The notes under the pieces: model-generated
The model's database searches: none
What the model was told of the DNA's origin: nothing
Seen by the model: the letters and a program-made list of their open reading frames with translations, nothing else
NCBI GenBank assembly: GCA_013823135.1
Contig: PNLP01000039.1
Coordinates: forward strand, 1 to 64,000
DNA: 64,000 bases
From: Planctomycetaceae bacterium
Lineage (GTDB): Bacteria > Planctomycetota > Planctomycetia > Gemmatales > Gemmataceae
Reading direction: 5' to 3'
Program-made: the position numbers and the translations under genes
Shown here: piece by piece, positions 27,758-36,755 of the stretch
Position numbering within the stretch: the first letter of the stretch is position 1
Layout: the number at the start of each line of letters is the position of its first letter

Positions 27758-28804
27758 TCACATCTCCGGTGCGATCCTTCGCAACTCGGCATCGAACTCA
27801 TCTTGACCACTTCGGAACGTCAGCCCGATTCGCACCGCTCGTAGCGGCCGACCTGCCAGAGCGGGCATTCGCAACTTCACCCAGTCCTTCTGGGTCGTGG
27901 CAATCAGCGCATCCGGAGGCAGCGATTCCGCCCAGCGATTCAGGTCGTCCACATCGGCCCGCGAGTACGCATGGTGATCGGGGAACGATCGGAAGTTCAC
28001 CACCCGTGCCCCGAGCCCTTCGAGCGTTCGCCGGAACGCGGTTGGATTGCCGATCCCGCAGAACGCCGCGACCGATCTTCCGTTCAGCGAAGCCGCCGGT
28101 TCGGGTTCCTCGCCACCGAGTAACTCGGTTGGACCGTGTTCGGTTGTCGCGACCGGCTTGCCGGGGAATCGTTGCGAGAGCCAGCCGCGGATCGCTTCCA
28201 GTTCCGCGGCTGGCACCTGATCGCAGCGGGTCACCACGATGGCCCCGGCTCGCCGTAAACTGCTGGCCGATTCGCGAAGCGTTCCGCGTGGGAACAGGTA
28301 ATCGCGAGTCGGTGGCCGGGTCGCGTCGATCAGCACCACATCGAGATCGCGGTGCAATCGGCGGTGCTGGAAGCCATCGTCCAGCACGAGCAATTCCGCT
28401 TCCAACTCCTCGGTGGCAGTGGTCGCCAGTTCCACCCGGTCACGGCCTTGCAGGTGCGGCACATCGGGCAGGTTCTCTTCGAGAACCATCGCCTCGTCGT
28501 TTCGCCCGGCATCGCTGCCGTACCCACGACTGAGGATCACCACTTGAATTCCGAGAGCGCGGTAGAAGCTCGCGACGTACTCGACGCACGGCGTCTTCCC
28601 GGTGCCGCCGAGTGTCAGGTTGCCGACACTCACCACGGGCGTTGTTGCCCGATGAACCGTCTTCCAGCCGCGATTGAACAGCCCGTTCCGGAATCGCGTT
28701 CCGAGACTGTAAAGCCAACTGGCAAGCCTTAACCCGGCTCGCAGCAGCAACGCAATCGGGCCGCGGCGTTCCCCACGAACCAGGGCAAGCCACGCACGTT
28801 CCAC
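27758..28804 (-). CDS. lpxK: Tetraacyldisaccharide 4'-kinase (lipid A 4'-kinase)
   Basis: A 348-residue P-loop kinase that phosphorylates the 4-prime position of the lipid A precursor at the inner membrane. The P-loop region is VSVGNLTLGGTGKTP. Other family landmarks are ILSRGYGS, LLVLDDGFQHRRLHRDLDVV and the N-terminal hydrophobic LRAGLRLASWLYSLG that docks to the membrane. Start is GTG (28804). It is the first gene of the envelope operon and shows that this planctomycete makes lipid A. Confidence 0.96.
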   Translation of the reverse strand: MERAWLALVRGERRGPIALLLRAGLRLASWLYSLGTRFRNGLFNRGWKTVHRATTPVVSVGNLTLGGTGKTPCVEYVASFYRALGIQVVILSRGYGSDAGRNDEAMVLEENLPDVPHLQGRDRVELATTATEELEAELLVLDDGFQHRRLHRDLDVVLIDATRPPTRDYLFPRGTLRESASSLRRAGAIVVTRCDQVPAAELEAIRGWLSQRFPGKPVATTEHGPTELLGGEEPEPAASLNGRSVAAFCGIGNPTAFRRTLEGLGARVVNFRSFPDHHAYSRADVDDLNRWAESLPPDALIATTQKDWVKLRMPALAGRPLRAVRIGLTFRSGQDEFDAELRRIAPEM

Positions 28805-29155
28805 GATTGCCTCGAAACAGGTCTGTTCAGTTCGGCGGGGGAGTCTAGCCGCATCGGGGTAGACGTGTCAACTGCGTCTCAATTGCCATCGGTTGCCACA
28901 CTGTGCCACTGGCTTTCGGAGTGCGCTTGGCGGTTGTGTCTGGCATGAATTGCGGTGGAACGTCGCAAACGATTTGGCCATCGCCTGATGCGGCGAACGG
29001 CTTCATTCTGATATTCTTTCTTCCGGACAGGTCAATGCTTCCAGAATGGTTCCAGGGATGGGTGGGCATTTCGCCCGGAACCAATCAGAAGCACACATCC
29101 GCTTGCAGAACAGCAAGCGTTGACTCCGGAAACCAGTGGCACGCCCCAGTTGCGA
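28805..29155. other. Intergenic stretch with a dispersed non-coding repeat
   Basis: A 351-base gap. A minus-strand open frame (28845-29084, 79 codons) has no ribosome-binding site and no recognised product. Its middle, around 28990-29035, resembles a stretch near 57615-57660 on the same relative strand (read on the minus strand: GGAAGAAA, then TCAGAA, then CCGTTCGCC.CATCA). This suggests a dispersed repeat or the relic of a repeated small gene. Confidence 0.4.
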
Positions 29156-30790
29156 TCAGTTGCCAGAAGTGGCTGCGTATTTCGCGATGATGGCGCGGGC
29201 CGTTCGCAGGCCATCCACGGCGGCGGAGACGATGCCGCCCGCGTAGCCGGCTCCCTCGCCCACGGGGAACAGGCCGGGGACGCGGGGCGATTCACGACTG
29301 TCGGGATCGCGGTCAATTCGCACGGGTGAACTACCCCGAGACTCTGGGCCAGCCAGAACCGCGTCGGCGAGGAAGCGGCCATTCCAGCGGCGGTCCATCT
29401 GCGGCAATCCGTTGGCGACCGCTTCCGCAACCACCGGCGGCAGCACTTCACGAAGATCGCACACGGTCACGCCGCGCGGGTAACTGCTCGCCGGGATTGA
29501 TGCCGATACGCGGGATTGCAGGAAGTCCTTCGCCCCCTGCACGGGGGAGCGGTACGCGCGACCGTCCCCGATCTGGAATGCCTTCACCTCATACTTCTCC
29601 TGAAGCCGCATTCCGGCGAGAACGTCCGTGCCGCCGAAGTCCTCGACGGGCACGGTGACGACCAACCCGCTGTTCGCGAACGGGGAATCGCGACGGCTCA
29701 GGCTCATGCCGTTCGTGGCGAAGAAGCCCTCTTGCGACACGCTCGGGATGATGTACCCGCCGGCACACATGCAGAACGTGAACAGGTCGTGCTTCCCGCT
29801 GGCGACCAGCGAGTAGTCGGCGTTGCCGAGCAGTTCCTCGTACTGTTCATGTTTCGGGCCGAACTGCACGGCGTTTACCACGTCCTGCCGGTGTTCGATA
29901 CGCACGCCAAACTGGAACGGCTTGAGCGTCATCGGCACCTTGCGTTCCGCGAGCATGCGGTAGGTGTCGCGGGCGCTGTGGCCGATGGCCAGCACCACCA
30001 CCGACGCGGGGGTGAAGCCCGACGAGGTCTTCACGCCCTTGAGGCCGGCATCGTCGAAGTCCATGTCCTCGACGCGAGTGAGGAATCGCACTTCGCCGCC
30101 GAAGTCTTCGATCTTCTGGCGAATCGCCTTCACCACAGCGGGGAGGCGATTGCTGCCAAGGTGCGGGCGGTGGTAGTACAGAATGCTCGGCTTGCCGGGT
30201 TGCTGGCCCTTGCACTCGGCGAGCAGTTCCAGCACACGCAGCACGTCCGGCCCTGTGCCGCGACAGGTGAGTTTGCCATCGGAGAACGTGCCCGCACCGC
30301 CCTCGCCGAACAGGTAGTTGCTCTCGGAGTGAAATGCGCCGCCGTCGTCGAACGTCTTCACGTCTCGGATGCGCTCATTGACCTTTGTGCCGCGTTCGAG
30401 TAAGAGCGGCCGGTATCCGTGCTTCGCGAGGAAGTACGCACACACGAGGCCACCCGGCCCGGAACCGACAACGATGGGTCGATGCGGAAGCGGCGTGCTG
30501 CCAGGCTCCGGCATCGAGAACGGCGGCTCGGAGTGCAGTTCAATCTGCGCTGGCGAGTGCGACCGGTTGGCACTGCGTTTCACAACCTCCGGCTCGTCGG
30601 CGGGGAGATCGAGTTCGAAGTTGTAGACGAAGCGGAGTTGTCGCTTGTCGCGGAGATCGAGCGCCTTGCGCACGACACGCCAGCGACCGAGGTCGTTCGC
30701 CTTGACGCCAAGCGCCTTCGCGAGATGCGTGGGCAACGTGGCCTCCGGTTCATCGACCGGAAGCCTCAGATTCGAAACGCGAATAGACAT
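29156..30790 (-). CDS. FAD-dependent oxidoreductase (NAD(P)/FAD-dependent dehydrogenase)
   Basis: A 544-residue flavoprotein. After an N-terminal domain of about 100 residues typical of this group, the FAD-binding Rossmann motif is VVGSGPGGLVCAYFLAKHG with LLLERG as the ribose-binding end. GEGGAGTFSDGKL follows, and the C-terminal FAD contact is VPGLFPVGEGAGYAGGI. The family is widespread and annotated as uncharacterised FAD-dependent dehydrogenase; the substrate is unknown. ATG at 30790. A palindromic element lies just upstream (30810-30876). Confidence 0.88.
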   Translation of the reverse strand: MSIRVSNLRLPVDEPEATLPTHLAKALGVKANDLGRWRVVRKALDLRDKRQLRFVYNFELDLPADEPEVVKRSANRSHSPAQIELHSEPPFSMPEPGSTPLPHRPIVVGSGPGGLVCAYFLAKHGYRPLLLERGTKVNERIRDVKTFDDGGAFHSESNYLFGEGGAGTFSDGKLTCRGTGPDVLRVLELLAECKGQQPGKPSILYYHRPHLGSNRLPAVVKAIRQKIEDFGGEVRFLTRVEDMDFDDAGLKGVKTSSGFTPASVVVLAIGHSARDTYRMLAERKVPMTLKPFQFGVRIEHRQDVVNAVQFGPKHEQYEELLGNADYSLVASGKHDLFTFCMCAGGYIIPSVSQEGFFATNGMSLSRRDSPFANSGLVVTVPVEDFGGTDVLAGMRLQEKYEVKAFQIGDGRAYRSPVQGAKDFLQSRVSASIPASSYPRGVTVCDLREVLPPVVAEAVANGLPQMDRRWNGRFLADAVLAGPESRGSSPVRIDRDPDSRESPRVPGLFPVGEGAGYAGGIVSAAVDGLRTARAIIAKYAATSGN

Positions 30791-30809
30791 GCGGGTATTT
30801 TATGGGCTT

Positions 30810-30876
30810 GGCGAGCCGTGCCAGTCATGGCACGGGTGAATCAGAACAACCCGTGTCATGACTGACACGGCTCGCC
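30810..30876. repeat. REPIN-like palindromic element, GGCGAGC family, copy 1
   Basis: The 67-base element begins GGCGAGCCGTGCCAGTCATG and ends in the complement CGGCTCGCC. Each half can fold on its own (CGTGCC...GGCACG; CGTGTC...GACACG) and the outer ends also pair, giving a cruciform. It fills the gap between the FAH-family and FAD-oxidoreductase genes. Two relatives are at 51809-51884 and 53646-53711. Confidence 0.75.
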
Positions 30877-30884
30877 TGTGTCGA

Positions 30885-31739
30885 TCAATCCACCGGGTTA
30901 CGCAGGGTGCCGATCCCAGCGATGGTGATGGCCACCTCGTCTCCGGGCTTCAGAGAGAATTCGTCTGGTGGAACGATCCCCGTGCCCGTGAGCAGCAACG
31001 CGCCGTGCGGGAATTCGTTCTCGCGGAACAACCAGTCGGCGAGGCTTTCCGGCGTGCGGTTCAACTGAGCCAGTGTCGTGGTTCCATCGTAGGCAGGCTT
31101 GCCGTCACGGCTAATGACGAGCTTGATCTCGACGCCAGGAAGTGGCGGCATTCCCGCAACTGGCGTGATGACCGGCCCGATCGCACACGACCGCTTGTAG
31201 ATCTTCGCTTGCGGCAGGTACAGCGGGTTCTCGCCTTCGATATCGCGGGAACTCATGTCGTTGCCAATGGTGTAGCCGACGATCTTCCCTTCGGCCGAGA
31301 TGACCAGCGTGAACTCGGGTTCGGGCACGTTCCACTTGCTGTCAGCACGAACGTGTACGGGCTTTCCGGGTGGCACCACACGCTCGGGCGTCGCCTTCAT
31401 GAACAGCTCGGGCCGCGGTGCCGAGTACACCTTGTCGTAGAACTGAGCCGCCCCAGCAGATTCTTCTTCGCGAGCGATCTTGCTTCGTTTGTAAGTGACA
31501 CCCGCAGCCCAGATTTCCTGGCGGTCGATGGGTGCCAGGAATGTCTGGTCGCCGAGCGGTTCGGGAGCAAACCGAGGATCAATGAGTTCTCGTGCGGTCA
31601 TGACCGGATCGGACTTCGCCAGTAGTGCCGCGAGCGACGAAATCTCCGGATCGAGCGCCATGTCAAGCGTGAAGACGTTATTGTTCTCGATAGCCACCAC
31701 GTGATCGCTGTTCGCTCGTCGGATCTTGCCGAACTGCAT
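30885..31739 (-). CDS. Fumarylacetoacetate hydrolase (FAH) family protein
   Basis: A 284-residue protein starting MQFGKIRRANSDH at 31739 (ATG after GGAGAGG); longer in-frame extensions look non-coding. The metal site of the FAH fold is visible in EPEFTLVIS and in IGNDMSSRDIEGENPLY, and VTYKRSK and LFMKATPE are further conserved blocks. Members hydrate or hydrolyse 2-keto acids, such as 2-keto-3-deoxy-arabinonate dehydratase, which this most resembles in length. The exact substrate is not deducible. Confidence 0.85.
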   Translation of the reverse strand: MQFGKIRRANSDHVVAIENNNVFTLDMALDPEISSLAALLAKSDPVMTARELIDPRFAPEPLGDQTFLAPIDRQEIWAAGVTYKRSKIAREEESAGAAQFYDKVYSAPRPELFMKATPERVVPPGKPVHVRADSKWNVPEPEFTLVISAEGKIVGYTIGNDMSSRDIEGENPLYLPQAKIYKRSCAIGPVITPVAGMPPLPGVEIKLVISRDGKPAYDGTTTLAQLNRTPESLADWLFRENEFPHGALLLTGTGIVPPDEFSLKPGDEVAITIAGIGTLRNPVD

Positions 31740-31800
31740 GAGAAGCCTCTCCGGTATGGGGATGCAATTGTTGTATCGCTCAACTGGCAAGCGGCCGGGT

Positions 31801-32937
31801 TTATCCCGGCTGTCCGAGCGCTTCGCGGAGAAGCCGAATCGCTTCGGCACGAGCGGACTGGTTTCCATTGCCCTGCACGAGACCAAGGTAGGCAGCGGTT
31901 ACGATCGATGCGAGTTCCGGCGTGTACGGCACCGCGACACCGGGCGGCGGCGGTTCGGGAACAAATTGCGTGGTGATCCATTTCACCAACTGCGGCAGCC
32001 CCTGACCCGTGGTCGCGGACACGAGCAAGCAACCGGCCTGAAGATCCGGGCGACTGCCAACCATCGCGTCCGCTTTGTTAATGAGCGTGGCCAATTTCTC
32101 AATGGGGATGTCGGCACTGGGCCAGACCATCCGCGAGGCGTTTCCATCCATGACCCACAGCACCAGATCGGCTTCCGCAACTTCGCGTCGCGCGAGGTCG
32201 ATCCCTTCCGCCTCAAGACCTTCTGCGGCACGCAATCCCGCGGTGTCTGTCAGTTCGACCGGCCAGCCATCGAACGCGAGTTGCACACTAACGACATCGC
32301 GTGTCGTGCCAGCGATTTCCGAAACGACCGCACGTTGATAGCCCGCGAGCGCATTGACGAGCGAACTCTTCCCGACATTCGGCGGCCCCGCAACGACGAC
32401 CTTCCACGGCTCAACGAGATGCCGGCCAAGCGGCGCGAATCGAACCAGATCGCTGAACTCCGTGAGGAGCACGGGATACGGCGTGTGGTTACGGAACAGT
32501 TCGAGTACGCGCCGCACGGCGTTATCGAACGCCCCGTGGAGTTGATCGAGCAGGATGCTGGCAGTGCGAAGCGTTGGCGCGTGTTGCAAAAGGCTAGCGG
32601 GGATGAGTTGGTCTTTGCCCTCTCCCGCAAGGGGATAGGGTAGACAGACTTCGCTCGCCCGGAATTGGTCGATGATCCACTGCACAACACGCCGACCGCC
32701 GTGGCAGTGAATCTCAAGGCGATCCACGCCGGTGACGGCCAGGATCACCTCGTCGCCAGCACCCTCGCCGAGAGTGCCGAACCAGAAGCGGTGCAACTCG
32801 GGAGAATCGGGGAGTGGCTTGCCAGCGGGTCGAAAGAGTTGACGTGCGCATCCCCACGCTTTCGGACCCCACAGCTCGATAGTCGCGATCGCTCCGACGC
32901 CGACGGGCGTGAGCAGTGACACCACAGTGTCACTCAC
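31801..32937 (-). CDS. MnmE-like GTPase lacking the C-terminal cysteine motif
   Basis: A 378-residue protein. The N-terminal tetrahydrofolate-binding-like domain is recognisable (SDTVVSLLTPVGVGAIATIE, LEIHCHGG). The G domain has G1 AGPPNVGKSSL, G2 EIAGTTRD, G3 DTAG and G4 NKAD. MnmE, which with MnmG modifies U34 of tRNAs, is normally about 450 residues and ends in a conserved C(I/L/V)GK motif. Here the protein ends LLREALGQPG with no such Cys. Start is a GTG overlapping the coaX stop by four bases (GTGA). It may be a divergent or non-modifying paralogue. Confidence 0.8.
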   Translation of the reverse strand: MSDTVVSLLTPVGVGAIATIELWGPKAWGCARQLFRPAGKPLPDSPELHRFWFGTLGEGAGDEVILAVTGVDRLEIHCHGGRRVVQWIIDQFRASEVCLPYPLAGEGKDQLIPASLLQHAPTLRTASILLDQLHGAFDNAVRRVLELFRNHTPYPVLLTEFSDLVRFAPLGRHLVEPWKVVVAGPPNVGKSSLVNALAGYQRAVVSEIAGTTRDVVSVQLAFDGWPVELTDTAGLRAAEGLEAEGIDLARREVAEADLVLWVMDGNASRMVWPSADIPIEKLATLINKADAMVGSRPDLQAGCLLVSATTGQGLPQLVKWITTQFVPEPPPPGVAVPYTPELASIVTAAYLGLVQGNGNQSARAEAIRLLREALGQPG

Positions 32938-33695
32938 GGCAACGCCTCCGCCGCGATGCGAATGCCTTCGAGCGTGAGAGGAAATGGCCCACCGGCTTGC
33001 GTCCCATTCGCGAAATCGAAATCCACCAAGTAGCCTAATGCACCGCCAGTCATCAGCACGGTTGGGGGTTGCGAACACTTTCCCATGTACTCTTCGACCA
33101 ACATGGCACAGCCGCCCATCAAAGCGGCCATGATGCCGACAGTGATCGCATCCTCCGTGTTCCTGCCCGGAGGGTCTTTGCTTGGTATTTCGTGGATTGG
33201 TAGTTCGGGAAGTTTGGCCGTGTACTCGTGAAGTGATCGGGCCATAAGCCGAGGTCCGGGGAGGATTGCTCCACCCCTGAATACGTTATGCTCGTCCAGC
33301 AGATCAACCGTGACAGCGGAACCAGCGTCGATGATGACAACTGGTTCGCCCTCTGGACAGCGACGTCTGGCTGCCAATGCGTTGAGCAATCGGTCGATAC
33401 CAACCTTGAGCGGCTCATCAACGTCGAGGTTGAGTGGGATGTGTGAACGGTCAATAACCTGCAAAGCTTCACCACGCGCTTTCGCCCATGCAGAGAATCT
33501 CTCAAGTCTCGCGGGATGGACACTCGCGACTGCCCAACTTCTCGATTCGCTTTTGGGCAGTGTTGTGAGGTGATTGTTCCACGCGGTCTCGTCGTCAGGT
33601 GGGAGCGATGCCACCTTCAGGCCAATCGCCCCCTCCGGCATCCATCCCCACTTGATGCGGGTGTTCCCGATGTCCACGACCACATCCGGGGTCAT
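32934..33695 (-). CDS. coaX: Type III pantothenate kinase
   Basis: A 253-residue kinase of the ASKHA fold catalysing the first step of coenzyme A synthesis. Motifs are VVDIGNTRIKWG (phosphate 1), KVGIDRLLNALAA, and IIDAGSAVTVDLLD with GGAILPG. GNTEDAIT-like NTEDAITVGI and LMTGGALG complete the ATP site. The ATG at 33695 overlaps the obg stop by four bases (ATGA) and its own stop overlaps the next gene, so the three genes are tightly coupled. Confidence 0.95.
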   Translation of the reverse strand: MTPDVVVDIGNTRIKWGWMPEGAIGLKVASLPPDDETAWNNHLTTLPKSESRSWAVASVHPARLERFSAWAKARGEALQVIDRSHIPLNLDVDEPLKVGIDRLLNALAARRRCPEGEPVVIIDAGSAVTVDLLDEHNVFRGGAILPGPRLMARSLHEYTAKLPELPIHEIPSKDPPGRNTEDAITVGIMAALMGGCAMLVEEYMGKCSQPPTVLMTGGALGYLVDFDFANGTQAGGPFPLTLEGIRIAAEALP

Positions 33696-34813
33696 GGTGC
33701 GGTCTCGTCGGCGACGGGCGTGATGCTTGCCACATCGGCTGTTTGGAAGTCCGACGTGCGGACCACGGCTTCGGTCGCGAACTCGATCACCGGCTTGCGG
33801 CGAGCGGCTTCCTCTGCCTCGGCACGCTTCATGTCGGTGAGCATCTGCGTCACGCGGCCGATCACGGTGTGCATCCCCTGACCGGTCACGGCCGAGAACA
33901 GCAGCACTTCGCAGCCCAGGTCGGCGGCAAGGCGATCACGCACTTCCTCGGAGCCTGTCAGTTCCGCCTTGCTGACGCACACAACCTCGGGTTTGTCGTT
34001 CAGCGGGATCACGTAGTCGTGCAGTTCCTTGCGAATGAGATGGTAGTTCCGGACGGGGTCGGCACCATCGGTCGGGAACGGTTCCACGAGGTGAATCAGA
34101 ATTCGCGTCCGTTCGACGTGCCGCAAGAACTCGTGACCCAACCCGACGCCCTGCGCCGCGCCTTCGATCAACCCGGGCAAGTCGGCCAGCACGAAGTGGG
34201 TGTCGCCCGCCGTGACGATGCCGAGGTTCGGGTGCTTCGTGGTGAACGGGTACGACGCGATCTCCGGCGTGGCCCGCGACACTCGCGAGAGCAGCGTGGA
34301 CTTGCCGGCATTGGGGAAGCCAACCAAACCCGCATCAGCGATCACCTTCAGCTCCAGCGAGATCCAGCGTTCCTCGCCTTCCTCGCCTGGCCCGAACTGC
34401 TTTGGCGTGCGGTTGGTGCTGCTCTTGAACCGCACGTTCCCGTGACCGCCGCGACCGCCCTTGGCCGCGACCAGTTCGTCGCCGGGGTTCACGAGATCCT
34501 TGAGGATGTTGCCGCGGTCGCGGTCGCGGACGATGGTCCCCGGCGGCACAAGCAACACGATGTCCTCGGCGTTCGCGCCGGTCTTGCGAGCGCCGCCACC
34601 AGAGTCGCCGCACTTGGCCTTCCAGTGCTTCTTCATGGTAAGGCCGGCGAGATTGTCGGCGTTCGGGTCCGCCCGAATGATGACGGAGCCACCGTTGCCG
34701 CCGTCGCCGCCATCGGGACCGCCCTTGGGCACGAACTTCTCACGCCGGAAGGTCGCGAGCCCGCGGCCACCGTCTCCACCCTTCACGAACAATTCCACGC
34801 GATCGACGAACAT
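33692..34813 (-). CDS. obg: Obg/CgtA family GTPase
   Basis: A 373-residue GTPase of normal length involved in 50S ribosome maturation. The glycine-rich Obg domain (about 1-158) opens FVDRVELFVKGGDGGRGLAT and includes GGDGGNGGSV. The G domain has GFPNAGKSTLLSRVS, ADLPGLIEGA and VSKAEL (in place of the common NKxD G4). A charged C-terminal tail (about 335-373) is poorly conserved. ATG at 34813. It heads the obg-coaX-mnmE-like operon. Confidence 0.96.
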   Translation of the reverse strand: MFVDRVELFVKGGDGGRGLATFRREKFVPKGGPDGGDGGNGGSVIIRADPNADNLAGLTMKKHWKAKCGDSGGGARKTGANAEDIVLLVPPGTIVRDRDRGNILKDLVNPGDELVAAKGGRGGHGNVRFKSSTNRTPKQFGPGEEGEERWISLELKVIADAGLVGFPNAGKSTLLSRVSRATPEIASYPFTTKHPNLGIVTAGDTHFVLADLPGLIEGAAQGVGLGHEFLRHVERTRILIHLVEPFPTDGADPVRNYHLIRKELHDYVIPLNDKPEVVCVSKAELTGSEEVRDRLAADLGCEVLLFSAVTGQGMHTVIGRVTQMLTDMKRAEAEEAARRKPVIEFATEAVVRTSDFQTADVASITPVADETAP

Positions 34814-34829
34814 ATTTCACCCATCACCG

Positions 34830-34886
34830 GTTTAGCCGCGACGCGAAGCGGCGCGTCACACGCTCGCCTTCGGCTCGCGGCTAAAC
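34830..34886. repeat. Inverted repeat, GTTTAGCCGCGAC family, copy 2
   Basis: GTTTAGCCGCGA at 34830 pairs with TCGCGGCTAAAC ending at 34886. The inner arms keep CGAAG and its complement, with a few mismatches. It lies in the 90-base gap between argS and obg and shares its outer sequence with the copy at 17891-17965. Confidence 0.7.
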
Positions 34887-34903
34887 GAGAGGTCATTATA
34901 CAA

Positions 34904-36721
34904 TTACATCCGCTCAACGGTGCGGATACCGAGCAGATCGAGTGCCTGCTTGATCACGCGGCTCACGAGATCGACCAGCAACAACCGGCTCTCTTTGAGC
35001 TCCGGCGTCTCGGCCTTCAGCACGGGGCAGTTCTCGAAGAAGCCGCTGAAACACTTCGCCAGATCCCAGAGATACGCGGTGATGAGGTGCGGCAGGTAGT
35101 CGGCCGCCGCTGCCTCGACGGCCTCGGGGAATCGCAGCAATTGCAACGCGAGGGTGCGTTCCGCTGCGTGAGTGATTATCACCGCTGGTGGACTCGAACG
35201 GAACCGTGCTTCGTCCAGGGCACCGTGGCGGAAGATTGCGCGACAGCGTGCGTAAGCGTACTGCATGTACGTTGACGTATTGCCGTTCGTGGCCGTCATC
35301 TTTTCGAGATCGAACACGTAGTCGGTCGTTCGGCTCTGGCAAAGGTCGGCGTACTTCACCGCGCCGACACCGATCGTCTCTGCGATGGCAGCCACTTCGG
35401 ATTCATTCAGTTCGGAGACATCGTGCCCGTGAGTACGACGCTCGGCCACGCTCTCCTCGTACCGCTTCCGTCCAACGCTGACTGCGTCGTTGAGGAGTGT
35501 CTCAAGTTCGGCACCGCCGCCGCCGCTGGTGGAAATCTTCTTGCGATCTGGGCCGAGCATCGAGCCGAACTGAATGTGCTCGAACGCCACGCCGTCGTAC
35601 CCCCAGCGCTTCGCTTGTGCGAAGATGGTCTTGAAGTGGAGTGCCTGCGGCGAACTCACCACGTACAGCATCGCGTCAGGCTTCCACGTCTCCATGCGGT
35701 ATTTGATCGTCGCGAGATCGGTGGTCGTGTACGTGAATGCTCCGTCGCGCTTGCGGATGATCGCGGGTGGTTCTTCCTTCTGCTGTTCTTCGTCAGTCTG
35801 CGGAACGATCCCCTTCGCGTTGGGAATCACTACCGCGCCCTTGCTCTCGAACGCGATTCCCTTCTTGAGCATGTCGTCGACTACGCCCATGAGCATCGGG
35901 TTATAGAAACTCTCTCCAAGTGCTTGATCGATCTTCACGTCGAGGCGTTCGTATATCGGGCGTAGCATTTCCAGGCACGCGGGCATGAACTGCTTCCACA
36001 GCGCGACGTTCTCCGGATCGCCCGCGTGCAGTTTCGCCGTTTCCTCCTGACAGATCTTCTTCAGCGGGTCGTCGGTCGGTCCTTCCTCCTCGTCATCCTT
36101 TTTGAATTGCTTGCGGATGGTCACATACAGGCGAGCCAACTCACGCACCGGGTCGGCCTTGAAGGCCGCGTCGTGGCGGAAGTTCTTGTAGCCGTGGATC
36201 AGGATGCCGAACTGCAAGCCCCAATCGCCGAGGTGGTTGTCGCCAATCACCGTGTGACCCAGGAATCGCAGGATACGCACGAGCGAGTCGCCGATGATCG
36301 TGCTGCGCAGGTGACCGACGTGCAGCGGTTTCGCCACGTTCGGTCCGCTCAAGTCGATCACGAACGTCTTCGGCTTCGCCACTCGCTCAACGCCGAGGGT
36401 CGGATCGGTAGCTATGCCCCGCACTTGTGCCGCAAGCCAGGTGTCCTTCAACTTCAGGTTGATGAAGCCAGGTCCGGCGACGGTCGGAGTTTCCAGCGAG
36501 TCGTTTGTCGGCAGTTTGGCGATGATCGTTTTCGCCACATCCGGTGGCTTCTGGCCCATCGCCTTTCCCATCGCCATCGCCATGTTCGCCTGGTAATCGC
36601 CGTGGTCCGCGTTGACGGATGGCTTGACCATTCCCAGGTAGTCGGGCACCTTGGCACGGTCCGGCGCAACCTCGGCAAGAACCGGGGCGAACAGCGAACG
36701 AACGTGGTTCAGGAGATTCAT
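34904..36721 (-). CDS. argS: Arginyl-tRNA synthetase
   Basis: A 605-residue class I synthetase. The start at 36721 (MNLLNHVRSLF) fits the family; an upstream extension would run into a palindromic repeat. The HIGH-type motif is KPLHVGHLRST and the KMSKS equivalent is KKISTSGG. The N-terminal additional domain and the C-terminal DALR anticodon-binding domain (about 480-605, ending LGIRTVERM) are present. The gene is monocistronic or follows rsfS at a distance of about 200 bases. Confidence 0.97.
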   Translation of the reverse strand: MNLLNHVRSLFAPVLAEVAPDRAKVPDYLGMVKPSVNADHGDYQANMAMAMGKAMGQKPPDVAKTIIAKLPTNDSLETPTVAGPGFINLKLKDTWLAAQVRGIATDPTLGVERVAKPKTFVIDLSGPNVAKPLHVGHLRSTIIGDSLVRILRFLGHTVIGDNHLGDWGLQFGILIHGYKNFRHDAAFKADPVRELARLYVTIRKQFKKDDEEEGPTDDPLKKICQEETAKLHAGDPENVALWKQFMPACLEMLRPIYERLDVKIDQALGESFYNPMLMGVVDDMLKKGIAFESKGAVVIPNAKGIVPQTDEEQQKEEPPAIIRKRDGAFTYTTTDLATIKYRMETWKPDAMLYVVSSPQALHFKTIFAQAKRWGYDGVAFEHIQFGSMLGPDRKKISTSGGGGAELETLLNDAVSVGRKRYEESVAERRTHGHDVSELNESEVAAIAETIGVGAVKYADLCQSRTTDYVFDLEKMTATNGNTSTYMQYAYARCRAIFRHGALDEARFRSSPPAVIITHAAERTLALQLLRFPEAVEAAAADYLPHLITAYLWDLAKCFSGFFENCPVLKAETPELKESRLLLVDLVSRVIKQALDLLGIRTVERM

Positions 36722-36755
36722 GCGAAACAACTCGGAACGATGGTCAGGCAATGAT

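Noticed and set aside
33743..35275. A 510-codon plus-strand open frame across obg and argS
   Set aside because: It is antisense to two well-supported genes, crosses the gap and repeat between them, and shows no recognisable motif.
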